64,000 nt of DNA, taken from positions 8,120 through 72,119 of the forward strand of contig JAEOUN010000074.1 in NCBI GenBank assembly GCA_016839245.1. The letters are read 5' to 3'. The stretch's first letter is position 1; every line of letters starts with the position of its first letter. A model generated the notes under the pieces. The model saw only the letters and a program-made list of their open reading frames with translations. It did not search any database and was not told the origin of the DNA. Shown in pieces: positions 28,893 through 37,905 of this stretch. The DNA comes from Candidatus Thorarchaeota archaeon. GTDB taxonomy: Archaea; Asgardarchaeota; Thorarchaeia; Thorarchaeales; Thorarchaeaceae. The position numbers and the translations under genes were made by a program.

Positions 28893-30470
28893 GTGACAGA
28901 GCTACAAACAAGAATTACAGAAGTCACAATCTTCAGAGATGGAGCCCGAATAACGAGGACTGGAAAGATCAAAGTTACACAAGGGTCTCATAAAGTGATT
29001 GTCAATGACATCACAGAATATGCCCAATCGGATAGTTTTCGAGTAAAAGGGAGAGGACCAGCAAAACTTGCGAGCATTGATGTGCGTTCGCACTCGGAAG
29101 TATTTGAACCATCAGATGATGTCAAACCTCTTCATGAACAGTTGAAAGAATTAAAGAAAAAGCAGCAAGAAATTCATGATAGTATAGATTTTCATAACAA
29201 TCGACTTGGAAATCTACAAAAAATGCTTTCAGAGTTTTCTAATAATTTTGGTCAAGTCTATGCAGCAAATGAGGGTGATATTAAACATCTCAGCGATATG
29301 GATAAAGGCTCCTCAAAAATGGCTATTACAACTAGAGAAACAATCAGACAATTGGAGGATGAACTTGAGGAGATTAGCAAAGAGATAGAAGTGATTCGAG
29401 CAAATATTAACAGGATTATCTCAGAGCGAAGAATGAAAACAACCTATTCAGTTGAAGTATCTCTTGAAGTATCAAGTGAGTCTGAAATTGAGATAGATGT
29501 GACATACCAGACAAGTAATGCTCATTGGATACCATGTTATGACATAGATTTACTCCCAGGAAAGGCGCAACTGCGAAGGACTGCATTACTTTACAATCAG
29601 ACCAGAGAAGATTGGATCAAAGTAAAACTAATCGTATCAACTGCAACTGCAAGACCTGCAGAAGCAATCAAACCGACTCCATATTATGTAAGCGTATATG
29701 ATCCCACATTGGAGAGAGCAAGGTCGGAGGGGAGAACAATGAGGAAGGAAAAAGCGCGTCCTGAAGCTACTCCAAAGGCAATGATGGAATTTGCACCACC
29801 ACCATCGCCACCTCCTGAAATCGAAGAAGAATTCGCAGATGTGAATGAAACTATTTCAGGTATAGCAATTTACGAGATTCAAAAACCAGCTACGATTCCA
29901 AGTGATAATGAGAAGCATCCTGTAACATTGACAGAAGAGAGTCTTGAATCAGAAACAATTTACTATTGGTATTCAGAAGGACTGGCAGAAGTAGTAGCTC
30001 AAGATAAGGTGACAAATGAAGATAATGTTATTCTTCCAGGAAACGCAAAGGTTTACGCTGAAGGAGAATATATTGGAGAAACTGCATTTGCACAGATTGC
30101 ACCTAGAGAGCCTTTCAAAATTGGAACAAGAATTGCATATGATGTCAAGGCAGAAAAGAGGTTGATAAACCGTGAAATAGAAAAAACAGGTGTAATAAAA
30201 GGCAAGCTTCGACGTTCCTATGAATATCGTCTTGAGATTCAAAACTTCTCGAAAAAAACAATTACAATAGACATCTATGATAGAGTCCCGCACAGTCTAA
30301 GTACTCAAATTGAGGTGAAAGCTGAATGGGAAAAACTAGGTGCTGAGAAACAAAATTTGGGCATTATTGAATGGCACAAGACAATTGAGCCCAATCAGAA
30401 AGAAACTATCGAATATGACTATGAAGTTGTTTGGGAAAAAGGAGTCATAGTCACTCCACAATTACCTTAG
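28893..30470 (+). CDS. DUF4139/DUF4140 protein, first of a tandem pair
   Basis: 525-aa protein of the mucoidy-inhibitor-A-like family. Order: DUF4140-like N-terminal beta domain (about 1-70, with VTIFRDGARITRTG), a helical coiled coil (about 80-190), then DUF4139 (about 200-525) interrupted by a Pro-rich linker (PPPSPPPEIEEE). I chose GTG at 28893 because it aligns residue for residue with the start of the paralogue downstream; a longer in-frame start at 28857 adds 12 unmatched residues. No signal peptide is seen. The biochemical role of the family is not established. Confidence 0.85.
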   Translation: MTELQTRITEVTIFRDGARITRTGKIKVTQGSHKVIVNDITEYAQSDSFRVKGRGPAKLASIDVRSHSEVFEPSDDVKPLHEQLKELKKKQQEIHDSIDFHNNRLGNLQKMLSEFSNNFGQVYAANEGDIKHLSDMDKGSSKMAITTRETIRQLEDELEEISKEIEVIRANINRIISERRMKTTYSVEVSLEVSSESEIEIDVTYQTSNAHWIPCYDIDLLPGKAQLRRTALLYNQTREDWIKVKLIVSTATARPAEAIKPTPYYVSVYDPTLERARSEGRTMRKEKARPEATPKAMMEFAPPPSPPPEIEEEFADVNETISGIAIYEIQKPATIPSDNEKHPVTLTEESLESETIYYWYSEGLAEVVAQDKVTNEDNVILPGNAKVYAEGEYIGETAFAQIAPREPFKIGTRIAYDVKAEKRLINREIEKTGVIKGKLRRSYEYRLEIQNFSKKTITIDIYDRVPHSLSTQIEVKAEWEKLGAEKQNLGIIEWHKTIEPNQKETIEYDYEVVWEKGVIVTPQLP

Positions 30471-30481
30471 GAGGAAATTGA

Positions 30482-32077
30482 ATGAAAGAGGTACAATCTA
30501 CAATTACTAATGTGACAATCTTTCGTGACGGAGCTAGAGTCATCAGAGTTGGAAAGACCGAGCTCGGTGTTGGAGAACAAGTTGTGAGAATTAATGGGAT
30601 AACTGAATATGCACAAAATGATAGCTTTAGAGTAAAGGGACGTGGAAAAGCTGCACTTCGGGGTATTGATGTTAAAAAAATCACAAAAACATACGAACCA
30701 GACGGAGACATCAAAATCGAACTCGAGAAGTTAAAGGAGCTTGAAAAGAAGAAACGGTCTCTCCAAGATCAAATTGAATTTGAGCAGCAGAGAATTACAA
30801 ACCAAGACACAATAATGGCTCAATTTAGTACTGAATTTGGAAAATGGTTCAGCATCGGTGAAACGAGCATGGACAATCTTACAAAAATGGACAAGATGAA
30901 TCAAACCTTAATACTCGATGCAAAGCAGAATCTACGTGCATTAGCAAGAGAGATTGAAACGATGGATTCGAAAATCTCAGCTCTACGAATGAATATACAG
31001 CAGATACAAGGAGAGCGAAGAACTGAAACATTTACCATTGTCGATATCAATCTAGATGTCAAGGAGAGTACTCCTGTTGAACTTGAAGTCACATACCAAC
31101 TATCATCTGCAAATTGGTATCCTACATATGATGTTGATATTGGCGATGGGACCACTTCATTAAAGCGAATAGCAGTCATCCAGAATAACACATTAGAGGA
31201 CTGGAGAGATGTTGGTCTTGCAGTATCTACAGCTTCAGCCAGACCTGTGGAGGCAATCCAACCTCAACCATACTATATTGATACATATAAACCAGTTATT
31301 CGATCAAAGCCAATTGGTGGACCAAGTGGATTAGAGGATTTTAGAGGGCGTTCGAGTACGACAATTAAAGAAGTTAAAGAAATGATCGGGGATATTTCTG
31401 AAATCATTGCTGAGCCAAAACCAGAAATGATTGAAGAGTATGCCTTAGCTACAGAGAGTCTTGGTGGAATTACAATATATGACGTTCCTGGAAAAGTCAC
31501 TATTGCATCAGACAGTAATCCACATCCAATTACTCTTACAACAGAAGATTTCGATTCGAGAAGACTTCATTATTGGAATGCAGCTGCCATGACTGAGGTC
31601 GTAGCACAGGATGAGATCACTAATGGTGATTCAATAATCCTACCAGGTAATGTAAAGGTCTATGCAGCTGGAGACTTCATTGGAGAAACACAAGTAGAAT
31701 CAATTGCTCCTAGAGAGAAGTTTAGACTTGGTACAAGAGCTGCCTATGATATTAAAGCTGAAAAGAAACTCCTTGAGAAGGATACTGAAAAAGCTGGCAT
31801 CACCCGAGGAAAACAGAAGAGGGGGTACAAGTACGAGCTTGAAATCAAGAACTTCTCTAAGAAAGAAGTTGAGATACACGTAGTTGATAGAATCCCATAT
31901 TCTAACTCCGAGAAGATAACAATAGAAATGAATGAACCAAGTAATTCATTCAAGAAATATGAATTAGGAATTATTACATGGGAAAAGAAAATCGCTCCTA
32001 ATCAAGATATGAAAATGGAATATTCGTATGAAGTTGAATGGGAGAAAGATCTGATAATCAGACCTCCTCTACCTTAA
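30482..32077 (+). CDS. DUF4139/DUF4140 protein, second of a tandem pair
   Basis: 531-aa paralogue of the previous gene with the same domain order: VTIFRDGARVIRVG in the N-terminal domain, a coiled coil about 75-185, then DUF4139 containing WYPTYDVDIGDG and AGDFIGETQ. The ribosome site TAGGAGG overlaps the upstream stop and lies 7 bases before this ATG, so the two are co-translated. Strong conservation at both ends and weaker in the linkers suggests an old duplication whose products may form a heteromer. Confidence 0.87.
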   Translation: MKEVQSTITNVTIFRDGARVIRVGKTELGVGEQVVRINGITEYAQNDSFRVKGRGKAALRGIDVKKITKTYEPDGDIKIELEKLKELEKKKRSLQDQIEFEQQRITNQDTIMAQFSTEFGKWFSIGETSMDNLTKMDKMNQTLILDAKQNLRALAREIETMDSKISALRMNIQQIQGERRTETFTIVDINLDVKESTPVELEVTYQLSSANWYPTYDVDIGDGTTSLKRIAVIQNNTLEDWRDVGLAVSTASARPVEAIQPQPYYIDTYKPVIRSKPIGGPSGLEDFRGRSSTTIKEVKEMIGDISEIIAEPKPEMIEEYALATESLGGITIYDVPGKVTIASDSNPHPITLTTEDFDSRRLHYWNAAAMTEVVAQDEITNGDSIILPGNVKVYAAGDFIGETQVESIAPREKFRLGTRAAYDIKAEKKLLEKDTEKAGITRGKQKRGYKYELEIKNFSKKEVEIHVVDRIPYSNSEKITIEMNEPSNSFKKYELGIITWEKKIAPNQDMKMEYSYEVEWEKDLIIRPPLP

Positions 32078-32104
32078 TGAAAATGGCAAGAGAGAGTTAC
32101 TGGA

Positions 32105-33457
32105 TCACCAGTGACTCATCTCTTCAATTATGGCAACAATCCGTTGCTGACATTTTCTATATTTTTCTAGAGAGATACTCTCATTTGGTGAGTGTGCCTT
32201 TCCGAGATGGTCGCCACATCCAATAGACACCATTGGCACAGATTCATTAAATAGATACAAAGGACCAGAACCCGGGCTGGTTGGGTGAACAATAAGGTCT
32301 CCAAATATCCGCCTATTTGCAGTTTTAATTATCGTTACAAATGGATGGTCAATTGGAGTTTTTGCAGCAGGATATCCGTCAAAATGCGTAATTTTGACAT
32401 CTGAGAATCCGTGTTGATTTAGATGATTTCTCAATTTTCTACAGATATCGTCAGGATGCATTCCTTCTACTAATCGAAAGTCAAGCTTGGCAGAAGCTTT
32501 TGCTGGAAGCACAGTCATAGAACCCTTGCCTTGGTAACCAGAAGTAAGACCACATATATTGCAGCTTGGATCACCATAGTAAGCCTTCTTTAGGTCATTA
32601 CCTGTGAGTTCATTTAGATACTCGTCTATCCCATAGGTCTCTTTTAGTTTTTCTTCATGAAGATCGATTTTATCAATTGCTTGAATTTCGCTCTCACTAA
32701 GTGGTTTGAGCGCATCGTAAAAACCATCTATAAGGATACGACTATTTTCATCACGTAATGAATTAAGAGCCTGCACTAATCTATATGCTGCTGAAGGAAG
32801 AACACAAGCAAGACTAGAATGCATATTTCTAGAAAGTAATTCCACTTCCAGTTCCACAATAAGAATACCTTTCAAGCCCAACCATACCTCTTCCACTCCT
32901 TGGATGTCAGCGCTTCCAAACTCCCATATTCCTCCATCTGCTGTGATGAAGTCTTTATTCTTCATGATATATTCAGGAAGGTGGATGCTACCAATCTCCT
33001 CTTCTCCTTCAACGACAAACTTGATGTTTACCGGTAACTTAGTTTCAGTTTCTCGAAAGGCTTTGATGGCCCAAATGCGAGATGTTAAGTCACCTTTATT
33101 GTCAGTGACACCTCTACCCCAAAGCCGACCTTCACTAATTTCTGGATCGAATGGAGGGGAGTCCCAGAGATCGAAAGGTTCAGCTGGTTGCACATCATAA
33201 TGGTCGTAAAATAGAAGCGTCCGTTTTGCTCCAACATCTAACCATCCAGTAACGACAGGAGAACCAGATGTCTCGTGAATCTTTGTATTAAGTCCAATAT
33301 CGTGTAACATTCCCTCGACAAGATCTGCAGTTTCTTGAATACCTTCACCTTTTGCAGCAACTGTTGGAATACGAACCAGTTTTTTGAGAGCTTGAAGTGA
33401 GTCGTCTTGACTTCTATCAATGAAATTGATTACTTCTTGACTCAATCGGATCACCAA
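32105..33457 (-). CDS. M20-family metallopeptidase
   Basis: 450-aa peptidase of the M20 dipeptidase/ArgE-like group. Metal ligands are visible: His in LFYDHYDVQ, bridging Asp in GVTDNKGDL, the Glu pair in EGEEEIGS and a late His in GKAHSPNES. A dimerisation domain with HSSLACVLP lies between. It would cleave dipeptides or N-acyl amino acids in the cytoplasm using two zinc ions, which fits the neighbouring peptide importers. The start is uncertain: TTG at 33457 or the adjacent GTG, with no clear ribosome site. Confidence 0.9.
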   Translation of the reverse strand: MVIRLSQEVINFIDRSQDDSLQALKKLVRIPTVAAKGEGIQETADLVEGMLHDIGLNTKIHETSGSPVVTGWLDVGAKRTLLFYDHYDVQPAEPFDLWDSPPFDPEISEGRLWGRGVTDNKGDLTSRIWAIKAFRETETKLPVNIKFVVEGEEEIGSIHLPEYIMKNKDFITADGGIWEFGSADIQGVEEVWLGLKGILIVELEVELLSRNMHSSLACVLPSAAYRLVQALNSLRDENSRILIDGFYDALKPLSESEIQAIDKIDLHEEKLKETYGIDEYLNELTGNDLKKAYYGDPSCNICGLTSGYQGKGSMTVLPAKASAKLDFRLVEGMHPDDICRKLRNHLNQHGFSDVKITHFDGYPAAKTPIDHPFVTIIKTANRRIFGDLIVHPTSPGSGPLYLFNESVPMVSIGCGDHLGKAHSPNESISLEKYRKCQQRIVAIIEEMSHW

Positions 33458-33499
33458 AAAAAGCCAGTCACTACTCAGTGAAATATCCTCTTATTTCTG

Positions 33500-33557
33500 C
33501 TATTATCAATAAAAAGGAAAATAATAATGGGGAACTGCGGAAAATCCACAGCTCTCC
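33500..33557 (-). terminator. terminator after the small zinc protein gene
   Basis: On the minus strand, a hairpin of 13 positions (arms 33545-33557 and 33529-33541, loop of about three bases, one mismatch and two G-U pairs) is followed by a TTATTATTTTCC-type T-rich tail. It reads better on this strand than on the other, where two positions mispair. Confidence 0.5.
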
Positions 33558-33572
33558 ATAATCTTACTTTAT

Positions 33573-33725
33573 TTAGAGTTCTACGGGTCGACAAAGATAC
33601 TCTTTTTTATTTGCAGCTCGTCCGCAGACTTCGCAAATATATTTTGGATTCTTCACACGTTCTCTCATCTTCTCGACACCATTATGTCTAGCAAATTCAC
33701 ACATGTGTTCATCGTGTTGGTTCAT
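33573..33725 (-). CDS. 50-residue zinc-ribbon-like protein
   Basis: Small gene overlooked at ordinary length cut-offs. It encodes 50 aa beginning MNQHDEHMCEFARHNGVEKM. Cysteines at residues 9, 31, 34 and 45 (MCEF, ICEVCG, YLCRP) could bind one metal. AGGAGG lies 7 bases before the ATG and a hairpin follows the stop. The pattern resembles short archaeal proteins I recall from methanogens, but I cannot name the family. Probably cytoplasmic; function unknown. Confidence 0.75.
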   Translation of the reverse strand: MNQHDEHMCEFARHNGVEKMRERVKNPKYICEVCGRAANKKEYLCRPVEL

Positions 33726-33815
33726 GAAGAATTCCTCCTAATGTGACATACAACTTTCATTCTATTGTAATAAGCATTAGGAAAGAGATGTCTGGTAGAA
33801 ACTTTATCTTTCCTC

Positions 33816-35072
33816 ATGATTTTCAGATTATTGAAGAAAATGATAAACGAATCTCTGCAAAGAAGTGATTGGAGAGCTCTCAAGTCTGTCTATGATTCAG
33901 CCTTTTTTTGCAGTCTTGGCTTCTTCGTTGTGAGTTTCATCATTCCAATTATTGCTTATGGATATATGGATGCATCAGCAATCGAAGTGGCGTTGATTTT
34001 CTCATTACTCACACTCGGTTCAGCAATCTTTTCTCCTGTTGCGGGTAAAATTGCTAAGACCGGCAGAAGGAGAAGCACAATTGCTGTGGGAGCATCTGTT
34101 CGAGCTCTGGCGTATATGGGAATGGCAGCATCGGTCTTCCTAGGAAACAAGTACATCCTTATTCTTAATAGTCTGGTCTGGGGGCTTGGCGCAGCATTCT
34201 ACACCGTTGGGAGTGACGCAGAGATTTCTGAACGTGTACTGCAGAAAAACCGAGCGGAGGCATTTGGTAAACGACAAGCTGCAAACGGAAAGGGAAGCGT
34301 AATTGGAGCAATAATTGGATTTACTGTGATCTTAAGCATCCCAGACATAGGCATCTTCATCGCATTTGGTATGTTTGCAGTTTCTAATCTCGTTGGGAGT
34401 ATTATTGTCATCATTCATAAAGATCAAGATGAAGAGGAACTCAATTATCCACTGAATGAAAAAGGACAAAAAATGATTGGTTTTGGGATAGCAGCACTTA
34501 TTGTCGCAGCCGCCATTGACACCTTCATTTCGGCCTTGTTATCACCATTTGTTGAACTCTTCATTATTGAGAGATTTACTAGTGATTTGACTCAGATTGC
34601 ATTAATCTATCTTCCAGGAGGAATTATCTCAGGTCTTTTTGGAGGAAGGATGGGACGTCTAGCAGATCACAAGAATAAAACTGCTATCGTATCACTGGCA
34701 GTCATTGTTGGTGCCATAAGCACACTAGGATTAGTGTTCATCCCGACAATACTTGGGTGGCCATTCAATTTACTATCAGTCGCCATTTTGTTCTGCATTG
34801 GAAGTGCAACAGGAGTCATGGCATATACAGCAATGTCGTCAATCTTTGGTTCTGCGTACCAAGGCAGGGCAAGCGAGGGATTTGGCATATATGAAGGAGC
34901 TATGGGATTTTCACGGTTTTCTGCACCATTAATTGGAGGAGTATTATGGGATTTCCTTGATCCATCAGCACCTTTCATCCTCGTTGGTCTGTCTGGTTTT
35001 ATTCTTGTACCAATCTATGTATATGGAATGCACTGTTATAATAAAGCGGCAGAAAAAGCAGGATTAGCATAG
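33816..35072 (+). CDS. major facilitator superfamily transporter
   Basis: 418-aa 12-segment permease. The first half has a KTGRRRS loop between segments 2 and 3, the usual MFS position; a second similar loop, GRLADHKNKT, occurs about 200 residues later, showing the two-fold repeat. No soluble domain. The substrate cannot be read from sequence. It precedes the GAPDH gene by about 75 bases on the same strand. Confidence 0.85.
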   Translation: MIFRLLKKMINESLQRSDWRALKSVYDSAFFCSLGFFVVSFIIPIIAYGYMDASAIEVALIFSLLTLGSAIFSPVAGKIAKTGRRRSTIAVGASVRALAYMGMAASVFLGNKYILILNSLVWGLGAAFYTVGSDAEISERVLQKNRAEAFGKRQAANGKGSVIGAIIGFTVILSIPDIGIFIAFGMFAVSNLVGSIIVIIHKDQDEEELNYPLNEKGQKMIGFGIAALIVAAAIDTFISALLSPFVELFIIERFTSDLTQIALIYLPGGIISGLFGGRMGRLADHKNKTAIVSLAVIVGAISTLGLVFIPTILGWPFNLLSVAILFCIGSATGVMAYTAMSSIFGSAYQGRASEGFGIYEGAMGFSRFSAPLIGGVLWDFLDPSAPFILVGLSGFILVPIYVYGMHCYNKAAEKAGLA

Positions 35073-35148
35073 AAAGGTATTCTATGAGTAAAGATATATC
35101 AAAGAATGCGTGCATGTAGATTCAGAACACTGGAGAGGTGTCACATTC

Positions 35149-36153
35149 ATGACTATTCGTGTAGGTATTAATGGATTTGGAAGAATTGGACGCGGTTTTC
35201 TTCGTGCAGCGTTAGAAAAGAAAGGTTTTGACATTGTTGCGGCGAATGATCTCACAACAGAAACAACCCTCGCGCATCTTATGAGATATGATACAATCAT
35301 GGGACGTTTTGAGGGGACTGTCGAAGCAGGGAAAGGCAGCATCACGGTCAATGGTGATGAAATCAAGGTATTCTCTGAGAGAGACCCTGCTAACCTTCCT
35401 TGGAAGGAACTTGATATTGATATTGTAATTGAATCAACAGGTTTCTTTAGAAAAAGAGAAGATGCTGAGAAGCACATCAAAGCAGGGGCAAAGAAGGTAA
35501 TCATAAGTGCGCCTGGGAAAGGTGAAATGTTGACTGTTGTTCCAGGAGTCAATGATCACGATTATGATCCCGACAAGCATCATATCATCTCAAATGCATC
35601 ATGCACCACTAATTGCCTAGCACCGATGGTAAAAGTAATTGATGAAGCATTTGGTATCAAACAGGGTTTCATGACAACAATTCATGCAGTCACAAATGAT
35701 CAAGTCATGTTGGATGGACCCCACTCAGATTTGCGACGCGCGAGAGCTGCATGCTGGAATATTGTACCAACAAGTACAGGAGCTGCAAAAGCTATTGGTT
35801 TGGTTTATCCAAAAGCCCAAGGAAAACTTGATGGGATGGCTCTGAGAGTTCCAGTAATGGATGCTTCATTAGTAGACTTAAGCGTCATACTGGAAAACGA
35901 AGTAAGCATTGATTCTGTCAATGATTCTTTCAAGAAAGCAGCAAATCAAGGAAGTCTATCTCCATATCTTGCGTATCTGGATGAACCTCTTGTATCATCA
36001 GATTTTATCAATGATCCACATTCATGCTCTTTTGACTCATTACTTACAATGACTAAAGGCAATATGGCAAAGGTCCTTGGATGGTACGATAACGAAGCTG
36101 GATACAGTCACCGTCTTGCAGATCTTGCGTATGTGATTGGAAGAAAGATGTAA
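35149..36153 (+). CDS. gap: class I glyceraldehyde-3-phosphate dehydrogenase
   Basis: 334-aa enzyme of the bacterial/eukaryotic class I type: GINGFGRIGR (about 5-14) binds NAD, SNASCTTNCLAP (about 147-158) holds the catalytic cysteine, and WYDNEAGYS (about 311) closes the site. It interconverts glyceraldehyde 3-phosphate and 1,3-bisphosphoglycerate in glycolysis or gluconeogenesis. Most archaea use the unrelated-looking class II enzyme, so this gene suggests transfer from bacteria or an inherited bacterial-type pathway. Asp in the AANDLT loop favours NAD over NADP. ATG at 35149 is chosen; GAGAGGTG precedes it. Confidence 0.96.
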   Translation: MTIRVGINGFGRIGRGFLRAALEKKGFDIVAANDLTTETTLAHLMRYDTIMGRFEGTVEAGKGSITVNGDEIKVFSERDPANLPWKELDIDIVIESTGFFRKREDAEKHIKAGAKKVIISAPGKGEMLTVVPGVNDHDYDPDKHHIISNASCTTNCLAPMVKVIDEAFGIKQGFMTTIHAVTNDQVMLDGPHSDLRRARAACWNIVPTSTGAAKAIGLVYPKAQGKLDGMALRVPVMDASLVDLSVILENEVSIDSVNDSFKKAANQGSLSPYLAYLDEPLVSSDFINDPHSCSFDSLLTMTKGNMAKVLGWYDNEAGYSHRLADLAYVIGRKM

Positions 36154-36165
36154 TAATAGCTGTAG

Positions 36166-36200
36166 GGTCTCTAGAACATAGGGACCTTCTCTAATTTTTT
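36166..36200 (+). terminator. terminator after gap
   Basis: Stem GGTCTCT (36166-36172) with AGGGACC (36080+100, that is 36180-36186) including one G-U pair, seven-base loop, followed by a run of ten T within TTCTCTAATTTT. Confidence 0.65.
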
Positions 36201-36298
36201 TTTTCTCTCTTAAGTCATAATCTGAATATTATCATCACTCCTCATTGAAGAGAAGCTTTTTCATTCAATCAAGAATAAAGCTTTATCGAGGTTTCACA

Positions 36299-37483
36299 AT
36301 GAAAGCAATCATCAATGCAACAATTCTCTGTCCTATAAATGGTCAAATCAAAAATGGAACGATATTATTTGAAGATAAAATTGAAGACATAGGCTCAGAC
36401 ATAGTCATTCCAAAAGGAACTAAGATTATTGACGCAAAAGGTAAGTACGTGCTTCCTGGTTTTATCGATGCACATACGCATCAAGGACTCTTTGATGGCT
36501 CGATTGGGTGGGCAGGAGCAGATGGTAATGAGATCACTAAAGCAACAACACCTGAAGTCCGCGGCATTGATTCATTCAACCCTGAAGAACCATCATTGAA
36601 AGAAGTCATTCAAGGTGGAGTTACTTGTATCAACACAGGACCAGGCTCGGGTAATGTAATTTCAGGAGAATGTTTCATTGTAAAACCGATAGGCTCTGGA
36701 GTTGTTGATGAGATGGTTCTAATGGCACCTTCAGGACTCAAAGTAGCCTTTGGTGAAAATCCAAAGAAAATCCATGGCACAGAAAAAAGAACACCATCAA
36801 CTAGAATGGGTATCGCATCAGTGTTACGGACTGCTTTTGTTGATGCGCAGAATCACATGCGCGAAATAGACACTTATCTTACTAAGTCTAAGGAAGCAGA
36901 AGAAAAAGGGGAATCATTACCTCCAGCTCCAAAAAGAGACCTTGGTCTCGAAACTATAATCAAAGTCCTCAAAGGTGAGATTCCAATTCATGCCCACGCA
37001 CATAGAGCAGATGATATTGCTACAGCAATCAGAATAGCAAAAGAATTCAATGTCAAGGCAATCCTAATTCATTGTACTGAAGGACATAAGATTACCAAAT
37101 TCATTGCTAAATCGAAGTTTCCTGCAGTAATAGGTCCGACCATCTATTGGGTGACTAAACCAGAAACAAAGGAAAAGGGATTCAAAACAGCGGTTGAATT
37201 GAATAAAGCAGGAGTAAAAGTCGCATTGCAAACTGACTCTCTGACACCCATGAACTACTTTCCACTTTTACCCATGAGTGTTATCAAAGAAGGAATGAGT
37301 CGCAAAGACGCCTTGAAATGTGTAACAATCAATCCAGCTGAAATTTTGGGAATTGGAAATAGGGTGGGTTCCTTAGAATCCGGAAAGGATGCAGATATTG
37401 TGATTTGGTCAGGAGACCCATTTGATTTCTATAGCAAAGTAGAGCAAATCTTCATCAATGGAAATAATGTTCCATTGAATTGA
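36299..37483 (+). CDS. metal-dependent amidohydrolase
   Basis: 394-aa member of the amidohydrolase superfamily, closest in motif style to imidazolonepropionase and related deacetylase-like enzymes. Visible ligands: HTH in PGFIDAHTHQG (about 60), HAHAHRADD (about 240), HCTEGH (about 265) and Asp in LQTDS (about 320). A short N-terminal and C-terminal beta sandwich frames the barrel (KDADIVIWSGDPF near the end). It hydrolyses an amide or cyclic amide; the substrate is unknown. ATG at 36299 is preferred over one 54 bases earlier because GAGG precedes it. Confidence 0.88.
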   Translation: MKAIINATILCPINGQIKNGTILFEDKIEDIGSDIVIPKGTKIIDAKGKYVLPGFIDAHTHQGLFDGSIGWAGADGNEITKATTPEVRGIDSFNPEEPSLKEVIQGGVTCINTGPGSGNVISGECFIVKPIGSGVVDEMVLMAPSGLKVAFGENPKKIHGTEKRTPSTRMGIASVLRTAFVDAQNHMREIDTYLTKSKEAEEKGESLPPAPKRDLGLETIIKVLKGEIPIHAHAHRADDIATAIRIAKEFNVKAILIHCTEGHKITKFIAKSKFPAVIGPTIYWVTKPETKEKGFKTAVELNKAGVKVALQTDSLTPMNYFPLLPMSVIKEGMSRKDALKCVTINPAEILGIGNRVGSLESGKDADIVIWSGDPFDFYSKVEQIFINGNNVPLN

Positions 37484-37501
37484 TTATGGACGGAAGTACT
37501 T

Positions 37502-37873
37502 ATGGCAGAAGTTCGCTACATCTTAGGTTTTGGAATGATCCTTCTTGGAGCATACCTGTTTCTGCAATCAATGGTCATTATAATGACAGGGGATATACTT
37601 GGCAGCTGGACTTCTTGGGTCTTTTATCTTACTTTTGGAATCATCTTAATTTCATTTGGACCAGGCGTGATTGTCTGGTCGTATACCAAAAATTACCAAG
37701 ATACCTATAATCGTTTGACAAATCAGACTCTATGGCAAGTAATTCAGATTCCTAAAACCTGCCCATCTTGCGAAAATCAGATTGAGATGCACACCTTGGA
37801 ATGGATTGGACCGAACGAGGTGCGTTGTCCATTCTGTTCAAATGAATTGGAAATTAAAACATCTTTATGTTGA
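37502..37873 (+). CDS. small membrane protein with C-terminal zinc ribbon
   Basis: 123-aa protein. Two hydrophobic segments (about 6-26 and 35-60) are followed by a soluble tail with CPSC (about 89) and CPFC (about 112), a zinc ribbon. The ribbon probably faces the cytoplasm. The start at 37502 lies 18 bases after the amidohydrolase stop, so the two may be co-transcribed. No family recognised. Confidence 0.72.
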   Translation: MAEVRYILGFGMILLGAYLFLQSMVIIMTGDILGSWTSWVFYLTFGIILISFGPGVIVWSYTKNYQDTYNRLTNQTLWQVIQIPKTCPSCENQIEMHTLEWIGPNEVRCPFCSNELEIKTSLC

Positions 37874-37905
37874 TAGTATTCTTCAAGCAACAAGTCAAGA
37901 TTCAA

